Positions 21,001-21,263 of a DNA stretch of 21,263 bases are shown here, one piece after another. This DNA is from Ruminococcaceae bacterium UBA1244. GTDB lineage: Bacteria > Bacillota > Clostridia > Oscillospirales > Acutalibacteraceae. The stretch lies in contig DBWG01000146.1 in assembly GCA_002308635.1 (NCBI GenBank), positions 1,397-22,659 of the forward strand, written 5' to 3'. The notes under the pieces were generated by a model, which worked only from the letters and a program-made list of their open reading frames with translations, ran no database searches and was not told where the DNA came from. Positions within the stretch are counted from its first letter, which is position 1, and each line of letters begins with the position of its first letter. The position numbers and the translations under genes were made by a program.

Positions 21001-21263
21001 TCGCTTTCAGCCATAGCTGCGCCGTCACTGGGCAGATATTTGTAGTTATTGCCTTGATATTCAGATTGGTTCGGATAATATATCTTCACAAACTCGCCGA
21101 CACTGTCTTCATGCTCAATGACACGATAGAAATAAGTGTCGCCGTTTTTATTCTGACGGGGCAGATTCTTGAACTCATAATAATACTGACCCTCATTTGC
21201 ATCGCCGACCGGATATCTGAGAAGCTTTGCAGTAACATCAGAATACGGAGAAGCAGCATCTAA
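9..21263 (-). CDS. Giant multi-modular surface/adhesin-like protein (Cna-B, SpaA and CBM26-like modules), 5'-partial
   Basis: One frame is open from the window edge to a TAA at 9-11: 7,084 sense codons with no internal stop. A GTG at 21087-21089 could be read as a start. The 58 codons before it are open and read as a normal module end (YEFKNLP, YFYRVIEHE), so the true start lies beyond 21263. Seen: about 17 K-x-W-[DN]-D-like modules, about ten related WDD-less modules, SpaA-type modules (VKID, TETAAPSGF, EVKAPEGYE), then about twelve CBM26-like modules. Known of these families: Cna-B and SpaA folds form surface stalks in Gram-positive bacteria, often locked by a Lys-Asn isopeptide bond with a catalytic Glu; CBM26 binds starch. 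Inferred: an extracellular stalk with a glycan-binding tract. No catalytic domain, LPxTG motif or terminal hydrophobic segment is visible. No neighbouring gene exists to suggest an operon. The frame itself is near certain; the function is a hypothesis. Confidence 0.95.
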   Translation of the reverse strand, partial: LDAASPYSDVTAKLLRYPVGDANEGQYYYEFKNLPRQNKNGDTYFYRVIEHEDSVGEFVKIYYPNQSEYQGNNYKYLPSDGAAMAESEDNLSFKLECSSDNGSHYTAAADLTGLTLSVGTYDSATGVITVPRSGNLDGSGNYSVTISGLPDALYRVNDVKGGTFAEGSFNNGTLTVTADGHSKYFARNNPIKQSADGDYYYDTYVRNIFLGKEITIKKVWDDGDNADGLRPELLDITLNEKIQSTNENVQVTKLLKNDDKWERTVLLPRYYYNGDLPLNNILFTVSENLETAKQYYNRGSSLKAIGYEQTDQGYIVKVGGGTNDVPHDFKNNLQGTNDDSFVGLYIKNHKEYVNSKLTFEKKWTDGESSLRPDSIYIKTLRRIKGSLLPDKNGVFTANPDEVDFSQITLFQELPQFYTVNTDKYPLVYFVDPSDPVKNKDVNSSGTVEVDLSDASGTTSFKLKRRVASYVYRTFIPDNAGLYEIPLDAAVNKNYSLKLKDLPIADNGINYTYWIVDNNRNEMEVDMKHIQTSDETKDIVFMPMNGDDPREYSAPLKFKLMRSSGVDDEGEPIPELVTGITAETYFEETEPLITYNAAAASDDADNELYDAAKYAVSTTEKYGDVYSLKIICLEPGSYRITNVASADGRSVYAEKTVTNDDPEFIFTVSDVQGQLTFLIQKKAENSDVYTDLKMDDVEDIKVGRYYEEVVKQDKNGTQLRLEYFPKNVETEVVEEDHYGNPIGYEDNAAGMKKTSTNGTFTIPASFAFDKKISVLVKGLDASYQYTVSYGTAIHRPAGDNKVDLLVTKTFSDTPTDFNFTVNFEETPPEGVTLPESLTAVRYFVSDENGIVKLPSSVAKSVAENLAYGISQRTAHSDGTLEYPSEHFNGLWEKYYYTVVECDKEGYDDQSSLTYSQTDDETSEKIYTAEKLTFTIDTSSYHKTPETTREYINIKIIDTGNNNHIVKKDIDGNALKLTMTSRSADGTVRVEEFYASDLEHNIPEEGVFVIHIPTYCDSVLCEVDGLPRSYYTGTDEWRTPTYAVERCKAGGKTHNDGLPLITMTADTDDNTSLYNSVQTISDSSVTYTNALLAQYTHPVLAETAFTYTKTWNEDSVYYKLRPDHVHFALFRMYDSDGQQHYESEYVMSLNKAVTSNKVTDTIVYGSDDTTKLPAGRWVNAGGNNEIWIWKPYSYYLKEYYSEYDNEHPDAAAEKSYNNLYKSEHIHETDKPFVLDTNTYTYAHLDQGLNNKLQKTKHEVLKVWDDMDNTSRSRSTYTIQLQSKTGQTNWTPVDLRNVVLASISTQEVTEDGETLLKKVYNRVPISSANEVYSYTVPYNPNIPQKNLNYSFDSLPVYDENGLEYSYRVVEKMIGSNSVNEKNTYLFLVGDENEYSYVRTIRRGTKDYYVDYEITENGEITDEEGTVYKPEKVYTSESNGQFTVPKTDKVNNTFSVRVEGLSDQYEYSVSDDDAVCVQEYADNGKVNLLITKTVSENDDSDFTFEIVYNDGTSDKTVKGSLKAYNTNNVTKYETETYGQSIITNQMTTNSVSFTNFEAKKIWDDENNLYGQRPESITYVLKRRKTLNGETSLDTGFASSKTVGEADDWEAKWKQCAAFAPDGGSFEYFVEEVGVDYYSTSEETSENADTKIYTFTNTYVPEKRTLTAYKKWDDQNDRLSTRPSTVTYELWCKYDEYALQYGEDENGDTIILPNQTEKTGSFDGLVYDPSKEYSEQSAVYRAMLAKYPALTGERAEEYFKRIIDSSFKDGTDDSLWKITFDDLPYKVNTCADGVHRGTSVSVTYYILETVDNTTKKLYLCPDKNDTRKSDEKLLLQYGQPYSTNSVTANSSDIISVPKSYSFNGVQSFEIPDLQSADIYGHQYRYYVKEVSPSGGTVRTEDSAFRDNTNGKTTILVTNELPKLYFKIQRKVDDKAEAQTVVKDKNDERLNITINDIVYTADSSGVFAVPRVYTGTGDNAKVLSANVTGLPQKRDDKRTYTYSVLECNADGTEKTVADTDKIKITETVSSGNVTLALSKPLGTESPNVDYQLYRRLKGKDYSYIVTGENNKAIEIVDETTHETTDAASIAMSASIDGKSDCIVEIPLTAGQTEPFKFKLRRTTDGKTYDNVTGITAVSTADGDITWQSGSNGVFTVPVSYAENSRLTVIVKELPLSENDGAEEGHLSQIVYEKLVEAESNCKEYPANKNNIIVVPNTAAVRKSVYVIISGLDKYFGGVQDAQHQYIYSVKECDSSGNEEVSSDIEFTISDGSENTVVLTVNSPAPNLSFKVYRKEGDNAQLQQVTTGMTVVQDGAELTVPVSGIITASEEKNAVLTLYVNDLPKNDSSDHSYTYSIAECTEGGTAITPSTLETASKTTGGTVSLTVKKTFNNVYYKVFRNCGEEGSEDELVTTDVNGKRLNAINSSSENDASSVIFTADLDGRIVVSELYADGDKLTVDIPGLPARDESNNLYAYDVKEYNANGGLIFTYNFAGDNTADIRTLTVEKTLSAAVTNKTCFKVLQNDTAIEKLVTGTKAIKAYKFLVSDAPIGENDLTADAHNRVSITNTLETHDISVALNWDDQGYDNTTATDTGNHKTELMHYPITAELTSEIDGSVVKTAAVTVHPEETPEYEPQTYHSGSNGIIRIPYKEHYSIDDPDDEDTISSNDGFNIGADKAYKLNEKQKVFSVIIKDLPAKYGSDIYTYSILDGTDERSVTVRPAENDKVDLIIEKKVEITDERNFVFSVFRSVNGGEAQVVGEELTAKMLSAAVIEFNVDGLPNENTDDPYVTYKYTYDIIECDENGDELTEANAHDFTADKSNDGTTVSYKCKSKLAKAVNSAPPKYLYYKVTAKVEIEAKKVITLTRGEKFHNVTAEKMDNSESLTFTLQRKPKDAPDTSYETVYSDMVVDSSLEFPDLPSEFTNSSGDTKPYVYRAVGAGETVYTAEQIKLTVESVMKYDTHYTDDEGYHFAVGNGVIFENMPIYSPSLSLIKYKVTESPVEEFDDLFKDDESLTEAQKAQKLANINDYQIYDLYDTVEKDTVNYSKNGDEVEENASVADDTYLSSPDTDSYFSCKLSDQNGTDNAKYYRHYLYQGSAQAYSKKAKTAANSTSTGARAEGDAPAEQPVSHFNILNTLPLTAVTVEKHWDDQNNKFNLRPTGFNDVNMTDEEKADKLNLTIYRQLGSNNNAWTEIDYNLTSNNETEWYTHSYTNAQNQTVDGVKIPVSDQPNEWAYTYYKLLKADKYNNLYNFKIKETKLHPYYGPQYCALEDYNENVPVNNKQIVTAVTVNNSSSVVPENQLDWDGTNPLVETFEITNKLETIDVIVAKSWDDNGYDSAKAANLHYNVKATISSDDIGSYSEYKIIDKTDKNGVRFEDLPKTTLYGKTIVYKVTEDATDSGASSGQIANAYTAHNSGTSVDGVLPATLKAQVLSSAGAESGTEITASNGRFTVTNDGSEEQCYYILLKDLPEHCVVNGFNGAANITVTETEPADGKKDVRIIAEKIDDTNFTFKANAQFVVSTKRYGYDGTCKLEEYEETKEVNGEDVTVTVYQYNILNTLPLTSVKVNKHWDDLNNDFDLRPTGINDKNKGESTQYCIDLTLSRKISSESNWTDLAPSGSDTDWYVHSYTDGSNTVDGVNIPAAGNEWTYTYYKLLKYDVDNNAYTFKITEDRVTAYCEPQYCVASDYENAADDDPETAYTDKQTITDVDTLPSGAAVWDGTAPLDENFDITNKLDTRDIKVYKHWDDQDNNFSTRYELDITLSSTDITSKTHKDTANGNHYKELKTIVSTNDGAYVTFEKLPKYDKDGTVIVYNVREDSNGATQGTPRDAAYITEKYEDASETLTGTSPTFTDGYRHYGYEGIAKYVADSDTIGDDEYVYAAEYHITNTLPVISFTAEKEWDDENNRDFVRPDSVTFTLKRRTGTNVFSEVTHKDAEQTEWKVDFGDQLKYDISNDPYAYKIEESGVSNYELVNTTPTVDGNESAEYVFTNKHTVDEKKLKVQKIWNDSGYKDTIRPELSNVSVELWCRYQNEDEDGALIDSYTDHLVSADSSITAHNSDTEYDDTQTLDGFTKLDDYNYTYEFVRLPVYINLSGTSTNKGERKQFITYYIKESFASNGHVYTKEYSPSNFAGSYVSESSAATGTTLENGTVENPDTIYVKNTPVTRNILVTKEWNDQYYGQNTITDNSVTTSELSKNFHYQTAITLTGTAALDAEHPETVTTVYPAATMYLAKANTDPTVPASYKGVVFKDVPIYDKNGNVITYKVTEAKNTSGTAASGTDLQAPSNDTLNSVAAGEFEQKKDSGDYSYGYEGSAKKAVATDDDSRSYVTRFHITDTLPLTSVTANKHWIDQNNEFGLRPTGINDLNVSSTDAAKADKLNLTLKRDNNSNNYSAMQPTTAAAYTEWYKTTPDISGANDWTFTYSKLLKYSDNNTAFTFQIQEEKVKLYEEPKYCIASEYDYDTDNDGSTEQHIKQTVTAVELNNSASDSSTAQLAWDGTHPLVETFDISNRLETRDITVHKKWDDNDKTQRRYALDITLSSDAANTNTSGGRSADGKYKEVKRITSTENDQYVTFEKLPKYDKNGDVIVYNVREDAHDDQNSTVESAVDIDDKYDGSQTLAQGTFPTFIDGYHHYGYYASSVEYKAVKEIVGSVDKFYVTDYYITNTLPLTYIKAEKAWNYKTDAFDKYRESDVAFVLTRKGTGDDDYTEFNDESAQGPAEHREVVTYSSDSMSARFDELPLYDYSNNPYYYKIQEEDIQGYTVTYAYPSTEVETINDMTAPTEDALTDGTLIADEATSAAPLTIKVINTQILGDASVVKIDQTHYDAYGDHSSGAYTDITLKGAKFALTCNGEAVNVSKSGSDYVLDSNGSNIVESDDNGRISFKDFPLNTYTLTETAAPSGFLPKSAPAVFTIDAGASDTAATATYDSGFVYSNNESENRIGNLQHVEDTEISFVKMDAEDTNIKLANATYYLLQMVPYEFSGFSGKKDKYIAAADQAIKDCGGKLKDDNGAWKADIHQFWRTSDMVNGSHIQYVFTTNSEGKIVAPQYILANQVNDTSKIYRINNSMFSIPSADIGSGDLKLRITGLEASDPDTSVPYDFRIANTLYVEYSVTITKETPVNGKVSLLITIPESVRTSGSNFEFLLQRKSGESSYSNVPDTFGEGSITGIMNGRYVFVEVKAPEGYELSYCKPFVIDSENKKISVEHEDPRKAASLDILKENEYGDPLDGGEFELYYRPNVKTSITYYDINKSVTAPTPESPTYTLNGSEMAVPTEVASGEPTYTYSYVNSTVTPPTATDSNWILPRTDNDYIYFADSISDGWRKYEINRGNNGSYYYDWNGNDKGFRMTLGDLFIEKDGIFADFYDASGKKMGQYSVWERFVDYQNNQVIWKIQPPDGARIVRFHRGWNNYNKQTNEFTFTKGAVYNTNGIYIRDEIEVNNVRTDGIGRIDNKHKDSSGIAYEPTANKIIFRRNSEYCWDNLHIEFFKDSEGSQPVGEQFPGYLMEPYAYADSAYRIQFNWSERYETDDGKKFGNLCYELTIPKEAKYFRINNGTKNAGTDQYSGYGKLYTKITPIAEDTTRKNGGNYWKLQASGTSSGGETKLSNGTTSVELKQWDYDEIVNKAGDTYLDNGNSFSVESDNDFIFFKKPSGWKNTVYAYFYGGGDLRADNWQRAVYSIWPGLIPVGSTVYHDPTTGPYFNTEVQNMTLRVDSTYVDKNGNTIYKFRRPLGDDTNYKKVMFSDGLLGSGTALGSGGGGGHETKVYDAEGGKGYTENGSWTQTSTGGTTETYTFRNSDYIYIVNNNADKWGDIHIKFYDSNGNRVGQGGNGYVMQYAGKLTADEALNHLNNTPSDGLTAEEKAALANMAAGDYYRVPVPANAAKFALDNGNSSYNKNRYTGKYDIQPDNIQIYTITGSGDRQTLSTTSPLTTVKRVQDGTSSQTNDTDYTVRTHTSGSDTVNDYLYLRNDGAVNFSNIKVSFYDTDDQIIKGTSSTYGVYTPTKMNDTSWLRKEIPVNAASFRLTSENSLRHEIYPQGTTGTAMNFTDGDMIYGVGSGNNLTQLYPVAANYTENLPTGYVSSETPTDTVYEWRGDYLDLVVSDNTAWSKMRVTFYKEDGTDINNAGQVIGQYRGQLSAASESDPLSQGTNTDEPLAVGHWFRFRIPVDAAKFKVENIDSGSEKTSGNDCEILPLRTSMANRRQNYTLGGMQYRISDAPTDVEYTLTRFYPVFTETEEPTNPFSDGIPEDDSTGQTADSINTANKPYGAELTRYADIEELSALPVAETPSAPGNTPADTPVLYATNSDTITYEWEETDAYWYLRFIPPSDWSGHDKYAHFYYHPDSGNDEAYQSWPGIKMTNTGRCYNNDSTKPIYAVKIPKKNNEFYYNRVIFNNGSGGGTSQTRVAELIDYGRGFLYYTNGINSDNNYKLYYYGGSDIAPVSTTEPSTSGDNKIRVVNALEWSSITATYYADSTTNTSLGSSSTTIISGSGSSGVWLTDNTIPSGSNYVVFSNDTDSTERLEVPSDANTKNYQYTLKYVPACPYSDQIIITGLNSSAYIRVYLYNGNGDENGEFISNATKANLHNSTDSTNYPNISTSFASYTINHPTNKYTNAIVFNDTDASPGRICMHITLSQSNNYGLGQVYSFGSEIETDYHNGENQTGDVPYSKRNDVHDDTLSYDPSSGTEGTYSTDRTKLDIVLIPQSTAYSATYQPEDRYGYIANPKSGFDISGSRSENPKRIITTDNFIHIVAPAITKPYITFYSDIAGNDKIGGNSMASQGISLKDASLDSFEQPGAGTAGSPYSIRLPKNAKSFKIGNGTVQSSLIILNDDAGSTFTVESVDSSLIVNRTSKRTDTRDFIYIWRRADWSNPPYVKFYDSSNQVISGYNTPKLSDDLGTNGDLGEPARIFRIGIPDGAAQVAFMSDTSGSNATPKVGVNAGYIYRIGQNTSNVPSSVDLNNALHTATIETPAYKTDFDYIYFTDSTDTWQNTSDTGRIYAYYYGGVDGEYMAWPGVPAEGSYTDENGKTVYRFQPPSQTVGEGNNAETIYPYPYVIFNNGSADNRKLTEKLEYAVGYVCATRS
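25..345 (-). other. X12, C-terminal CBM26-like module with WPG signature
   Basis: DYIYFTDSTDTWQN, IYAYYYGGVDG, AWPGVPAEGS, VYRFQPPS, YPYVIFNNGSADNRKLTEKL and YAVGYV follow the family order to its normal end. The protein stops five residues later (CATRS), so the module is complete but nothing comes after it. Confidence 0.75.
1045..1310 (-). other. Linker inside the CBM26-like array
   Basis: This is about 88 residues rich in Asp, Ser, Thr, Gly, Tyr and Asn (for example HDDTLSYDPSSGTEGTYSTD), with one short hydrophobic strand (LDIVLIPQS). It lacks the module motifs seen on either side and is probably a flexible or partly folded spacer between X9 and X10. Confidence 0.5.
1955..2345 (-). other. 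X7, CBM26-like module with WPG signature
   Basis: YLRFIPPSDWSGHDKYAHFY is followed by SWPGIKMTNTG, YAVKIPKKN and RVIFNNGSGG, then YGRGFLYY. Every hallmark element of the family is present in order, making this and X12 the best candidates for real carbohydrate binding. Confidence 0.7.
4005..4350 (-). other. X3, CBM26-like module with WPG signature
   Basis: NDFIFFKKPSGWKNTVYAYF is followed by YSIWPGLIPVG and, after a long insertion with NGNTIYKFRRPLG, by YKKVMFSDG. The W, the alternating Tyr strand and the WPG match the CBM26 pattern. The final element is FSDG instead of FNNG. Starch binding is inference from family membership. Confidence 0.65.
5545..5650 (-). other. SpaA-type module 3, first strands only
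   Basis: ASLDILKENEYGDPLDGGEF plus ELYYRPN is the standard opening of a SpaA domain (Lys strand, then G-x-x-L-x-G-x-F-x-L). The expected second half (G-x-Y-x-x-x-E-x-x-A-P-x-G-Y) does not appear anywhere between here and the stop. A Pro/Thr/Ser-rich linker (about 5365-5545) then leads into the CBM26-like array. Confidence 0.7.
5650..6425 (-). other. SpaA-type module 2, split by a nested module
   Basis: The first half (ISFVKMDAEDTNIKLANATY, then TTNSEGKI at about 6131-6158) and the second half (GRYVFVEVKAPEGYEL, about 5700-5752, then FVID) together make one SpaA domain. About 125 residues lie between them where this family normally has a short loop. The first half also holds a probable helix (YIAAADQAIKDCGGKL) not usual for the family. 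Confidence 0.75.
5755..6130 (-). other. WDD-less module nested in SpaA module 2
   Basis: MFSIPSADIGSGDLKLRITG, then GKVSLLITIPESV, FEFLLQRKSG match the strands of the WDD-less modules in the N-terminal half (G-x-F-x-VP, L-x-V-x-V, V-x-L-x-[VI], F-x-F-x-[VL]-x-R). It lies exactly between the two halves of a SpaA domain. Confidence 0.6.
6430..6845 (-). other. SpaA-type module 1
   Basis: SVVKIDQTH gives the first strand with the candidate Lys. GAKFALTCNG is the typical G-A-x-F strand, and ISFKDFPLNTYTLTETAAPS is the classical segment with the catalytic Glu in T-E-T-A-A-P, followed by GFLPKSAPAVFTID. This is the SpaA/prealbumin-like fold of Gram-positive pilins and surface proteins. Confidence 0.85.
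6845..7270 (-). other. Diverged Cna-B-type module
   Basis: It starts IKAEKAWNYKTD, where W is kept but D-D is lost, with FVLTRKG, ARFDELPLYDY, YYYKIQEED and the closing IKVINTQ. It joins the Cna-B part to the SpaA-type part. Confidence 0.7.
7270..7740 (-). repeat. Module B4, last copy of repeat type B
   Basis: DITVHKKWDDNDK, YALDITLSS, YVTFEKLPKYDKNG, VIVYNVREDA, FIDGYHHYGYYAS (7355-7383) and YYITNTLPLT follow the B2 order almost strand for strand. It ends the higher-order repeat region. Confidence 0.8.
7740..8250 (-). repeat. Module A3, third copy of repeat type A
   Basis: TANKHWIDQNN, LRPTGINDLN, LNLTLKR, WTFTYSKLLKYS, FQIQEEK, PKYCIASEY, KQTVTAVELNN, WDGTHPLVETFDISNRLET. The first Asp of W-D-D is Ile here. 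DNA at 7752-7771 is identical to A1 DNA at 11337-11356. Confidence 0.8.
8250..8780 (-). repeat. Module B3, copy of repeat type B
   Basis: It starts ILVTKEWNDQYYGQN and continues VVFKDVPIYDKNGNVITYKVTE, YSYGYEGSAKK (8331-8362) and RFHITDTLPLTS. It is placed after modules C and D rather than after an A module, so the A-B alternation is broken here and then resumes. Confidence 0.75.
8780..9290 (-). other. Module D, long Cna-B-type module
   Basis: LKVQKIWNDSGYKDTIRPE opens the module, with D replaced by N in the W-D-D. VSVELWCRYQ resembles VTYELWCKYD of the enlarged module near 16200, including its Cys. YTYEFVRLPVY, TYYIKESFAS and YVKNTPVTRN supply the later strands. At about 170 residues it is longer than the norm. 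Confidence 0.7.
9290..9600 (-). other. Module C, canonical Cna-B-type module between repeats
   Basis: FTAEKEWDDENN, RPDSVTFTLKRR, YAYKIEESG and the closing VFTNKHTVDEKK give a textbook Cna-B order within about 100 residues. Its Lys, Glu and Asn are all in the expected positions. It interrupts the A-B alternation. Confidence 0.85.
9600..10065 (-). repeat. Module B2, copy of repeat type B
   Basis: It starts DIKVYKHWDDQDNN and YELDITLSS, followed by YVTFEKLPKYDKDG, VIVYNVREDS, FTDGYRHYGYEG (9688-9717) and YHITNTLP. The candidate isopeptide set is the Lys before H-W, the Glu of VREDS and the Asn of ITNT. It is close to B4 in protein and, at 9819-9839, identical to it over 21 bases. Confidence 0.8.
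10065..10605 (-). repeat. Module A2, second copy of repeat type A
   Basis: KVNKHWDDLNN, LRPTGINDKN, WTYTYYKLLKYD, FKITEDR, PQYCVASDY, KQTITDV, WDGTAPLDENFDITNKLDT match A1 and A3 in order and spacing. DNA identity to the other copies is clearly lower than protein identity, as expected of an old duplication kept by selection. Confidence 0.8.
10605..11320 (-). repeat. Module B1, longest copy of repeat type B
   Basis: It starts DVIVAKSWDDNGYD and passes through VRFEDLPK, TIVYKVTED, the aromatic motif KRYGYDG (10681-10713) and YNILNTLPLTS. It is longer than B2 and B4 because it carries extra strands between about 10720 and 11030 (FTVTN, YILLKDLPEHC, VRIIAEKI), which look like a partial WDD-less module. 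Confidence 0.7.
11320..11870 (-). repeat. Module A1, first copy of repeat type A
   Basis: Its order of motifs is TVEKHWDDQNN, LRPTGFND, LNLTIYR, WAYTYYKLLKAD, FKIKETK, PQYCALEDY, KQIVTAV, WDGTNPLVETFEITNKLET. Candidate isopeptide residues are the Lys before H-W, the Glu of FKIKE and the Asn of ITNKL. A2 and A3 have the same order throughout. Confidence 0.8.
11870..12350 (-). repeat. Module B0, degenerate first copy of repeat type B
   Basis: It keeps the B-type middle (VIFENMPIY, IKYKVTES), the aromatic signature YYRHYLYQG (11990-12023) and the end HFNILNTLPLT, but not the opening K-x-W-D-D strand. It also carries two additions. One is a probable helix, LTEAQKAQKLANINDY. The other is an Ala/Ser/Thr/Glu/Pro-rich linker near 11890-11970 (KKAKTAANSTSTGARAEG). 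Confidence 0.55.
12350..13570 (-). other. Transitional modules: WDD module, WDD-less module and an extended module
   Basis: ISVALNWDDQGYDN near 13550 opens a WDD module in which the usual K two residues before W is replaced, so an isopeptide bond is doubtful here. GIIRIPY, FSVIIKDLPAKYG and VDLIIEKKV follow, then FVFSVFRSV and YTYDIIECDENG (12872-12908) of the WDD-less class. The segment near 12620-12730 adds LTFTLQRKP and KVITLTRGEKFHN. Confidence 0.55.
13570..15520 (-). repeat. Tandem block of WDD-less beta modules (E type), several with the E-C-x-x-x-G motif
   Basis: About five consecutive modules of roughly 100-120 residues share an order of strands: [FY]-K-[VIL]-x-R, then [VI]-T-x-[IM], then a G-x-[FI]-x-VP strand, then L-x-[VI]-x-[VI]-x-x-LP, then Y-x-Y-S-[VI]-x-E-C, and a closing V-x-L-x-[VL]-x-K. 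Examples are LECNADG (near 15270), KECDSSG (near 14530), AECTEGG (near 14210) and the variant KEYNANG (near 13850). The fold looks like Cna-B without the W-D-D signature. I do not recognise a named family and assign no ligand. Confidence 0.65.
15520..16300 (-). other. Cna-B-type module enlarged by a helix-rich insertion
   Basis: It starts LTAYKKWDDQNDRLSTRPSTV and ends ILVTNELPK. Between the early strands it carries a segment unlike the beta-rich surroundings (about 15960-16090) that includes YRAMLAKYPALTG and ERAEEYFKRIIDSSF and is probably alpha-helical. Later strands include WKITFDDLPYK, YYILETVD and YRYYVKEVSPSG. The module is therefore about 260 residues rather than about 100. Confidence 0.65.
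16300..16620 (-). other. Canonical Cna-B-type module
   Basis: This is one of the cleanest Cna-B modules in the window. It has FEAKKIWDDENN with RPESITYVLKRR, then the strand FEYFVEEVG carrying the candidate catalytic Glu, and the closing YTFTNTYVPEK carrying the candidate isopeptide Asn. At a little over 100 residues it has the usual family length. Confidence 0.85.
16620..17970 (-). other. Two Cna-B-type modules (K-T-W-N-E and K-V-W-D-D) plus a WDD-less module
   Basis: The first module starts YTKTWNEDSVYYKLRPDHV near 17960 and closes with LNNKLQKTKHE. The second starts EVLKVWDDMDN near 17500 and has YSYRVVEK as its Glu strand. A WDD-less module follows with GQFTVPKT, FSVRVEGLSDQYEYSV and VNLLITKTV. 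The pairing of a WDD module with a WDD-less one recurs elsewhere in the protein. Confidence 0.65.
17970..20215 (-). other. Block of mixed Cna-B-like and WDD-less modules
   Basis: This block opens with LTFEKKWTDGESSLRPDSI, a WDD variant. Several WDD-less modules follow, recognised by FKLKRR / FKLMRS strands, GLYEIP / GTFTIP / GVFVIH strands, LPIADNGINYTYWIV and LDASYQYTVS strands, and closing strands such as VDLLVTKTF. The Y-x-V-x-E strand near 18550-18588 reads VVECDKEG. Boundaries are approximate because the modules share strands of low complexity. No enzymatic motif was found. Confidence 0.6.
20215..20660 (-). other. Cna-B-type module with WDD motif
   Basis: It begins with ITIKKVWDDGDNADGLRPE, the classical first strand. 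The Lys before V-W-D-D is the candidate isopeptide lysine and RPE is the family's conserved turn. FTVSENLE supplies the candidate catalytic Glu, and LYIKNHKEY ends the module with the candidate Asn. Spacing is somewhat longer than in a minimal Cna-B domain. Isopeptide formation is inferred from the K/E/N pattern only. Confidence 0.75.
20660..21263 (-). other. N-terminal in-window segment: end of one Cna-B-like module and one WDD-less module
   Basis: The first visible residues hold a conserved module end (YYYEFKNLP, then YFYRVIEHE, with the usual Glu after the Y-x-V strand). Next comes a WDD-less module: SFKLEC, then GVITVP, then YSVTISGLP, ending in GTLTVTADG. Because the gene enters the window in the middle of a module, neither the signal peptide nor any head domain can be seen. 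Confidence 0.7.

Noticed and set aside
9..21263. LPxTG sorting signal
   Set aside because: LP occurs often (LPLT, LPKYD, LPRSYYTG), but none has the L-P-x-T-G spacing followed by a hydrophobic stretch and basic tail.

Overview
The window is essentially one gene. A single uninterrupted reading frame on the minus strand runs from the right-hand edge (21263) to a TAA stop at 9-11. It has 7,084 sense codons and no start in view, so the real protein is larger still, at roughly 0.78 MDa or more. No other convincing gene, RNA, promoter, ribosome binding site, terminator, CRISPR array or mobile element is visible. The moderate G+C (about 45% where counted by hand) and the module types point to a gut or rumen Firmicute, most likely a Ruminococcus-like clostridium. 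That placement is inference from protein style, not a marker gene.

The protein is a mosaic of immunoglobulin- or transthyretin-like beta modules, described here in protein order (high to low coordinates). (1) About 21263-15520: Cna-B-type modules with the K-x-W-D-D signature, mixed with a second module class that lacks it. (2) About 15520-13570: an almost pure block of the WDD-less class, several with an E-C-x-x-x-G motif. (3) About 13570-12350: transitional modules. (4) About 12350-7270: a higher-order repeat in which module type A alternates with module type B (B0-A1-B1-A2-B2-C-D-B3-A3-B4). (5) About 7270-5545: a further Cna-B module and then SpaA-type modules. One SpaA module carries another module nested inside it, and the last SpaA module is begun but never finished. 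(6) About 5365-9: an array of some twelve beta-sandwich modules resembling starch-binding module 26 (CBM26). Three of them (X3, X7, X12) keep a full W...YxYxY...WPG...FxxG-type signature.

The inferred picture is a secreted or surface-anchored fibre. Many domains could be locked by Lys-Asn isopeptide bonds, forming a long stiff stalk, and the C-terminal tract could bind glycans, possibly starch. No signal peptide is visible because the N-terminus lies outside the window. No LPxTG sorting signal or terminal membrane segment is present. The stop lies only 8 nt from the window edge and follows an unfinished SpaA domain. A real C-terminus, a natural truncation and a frameshift at a contig end all remain possible.
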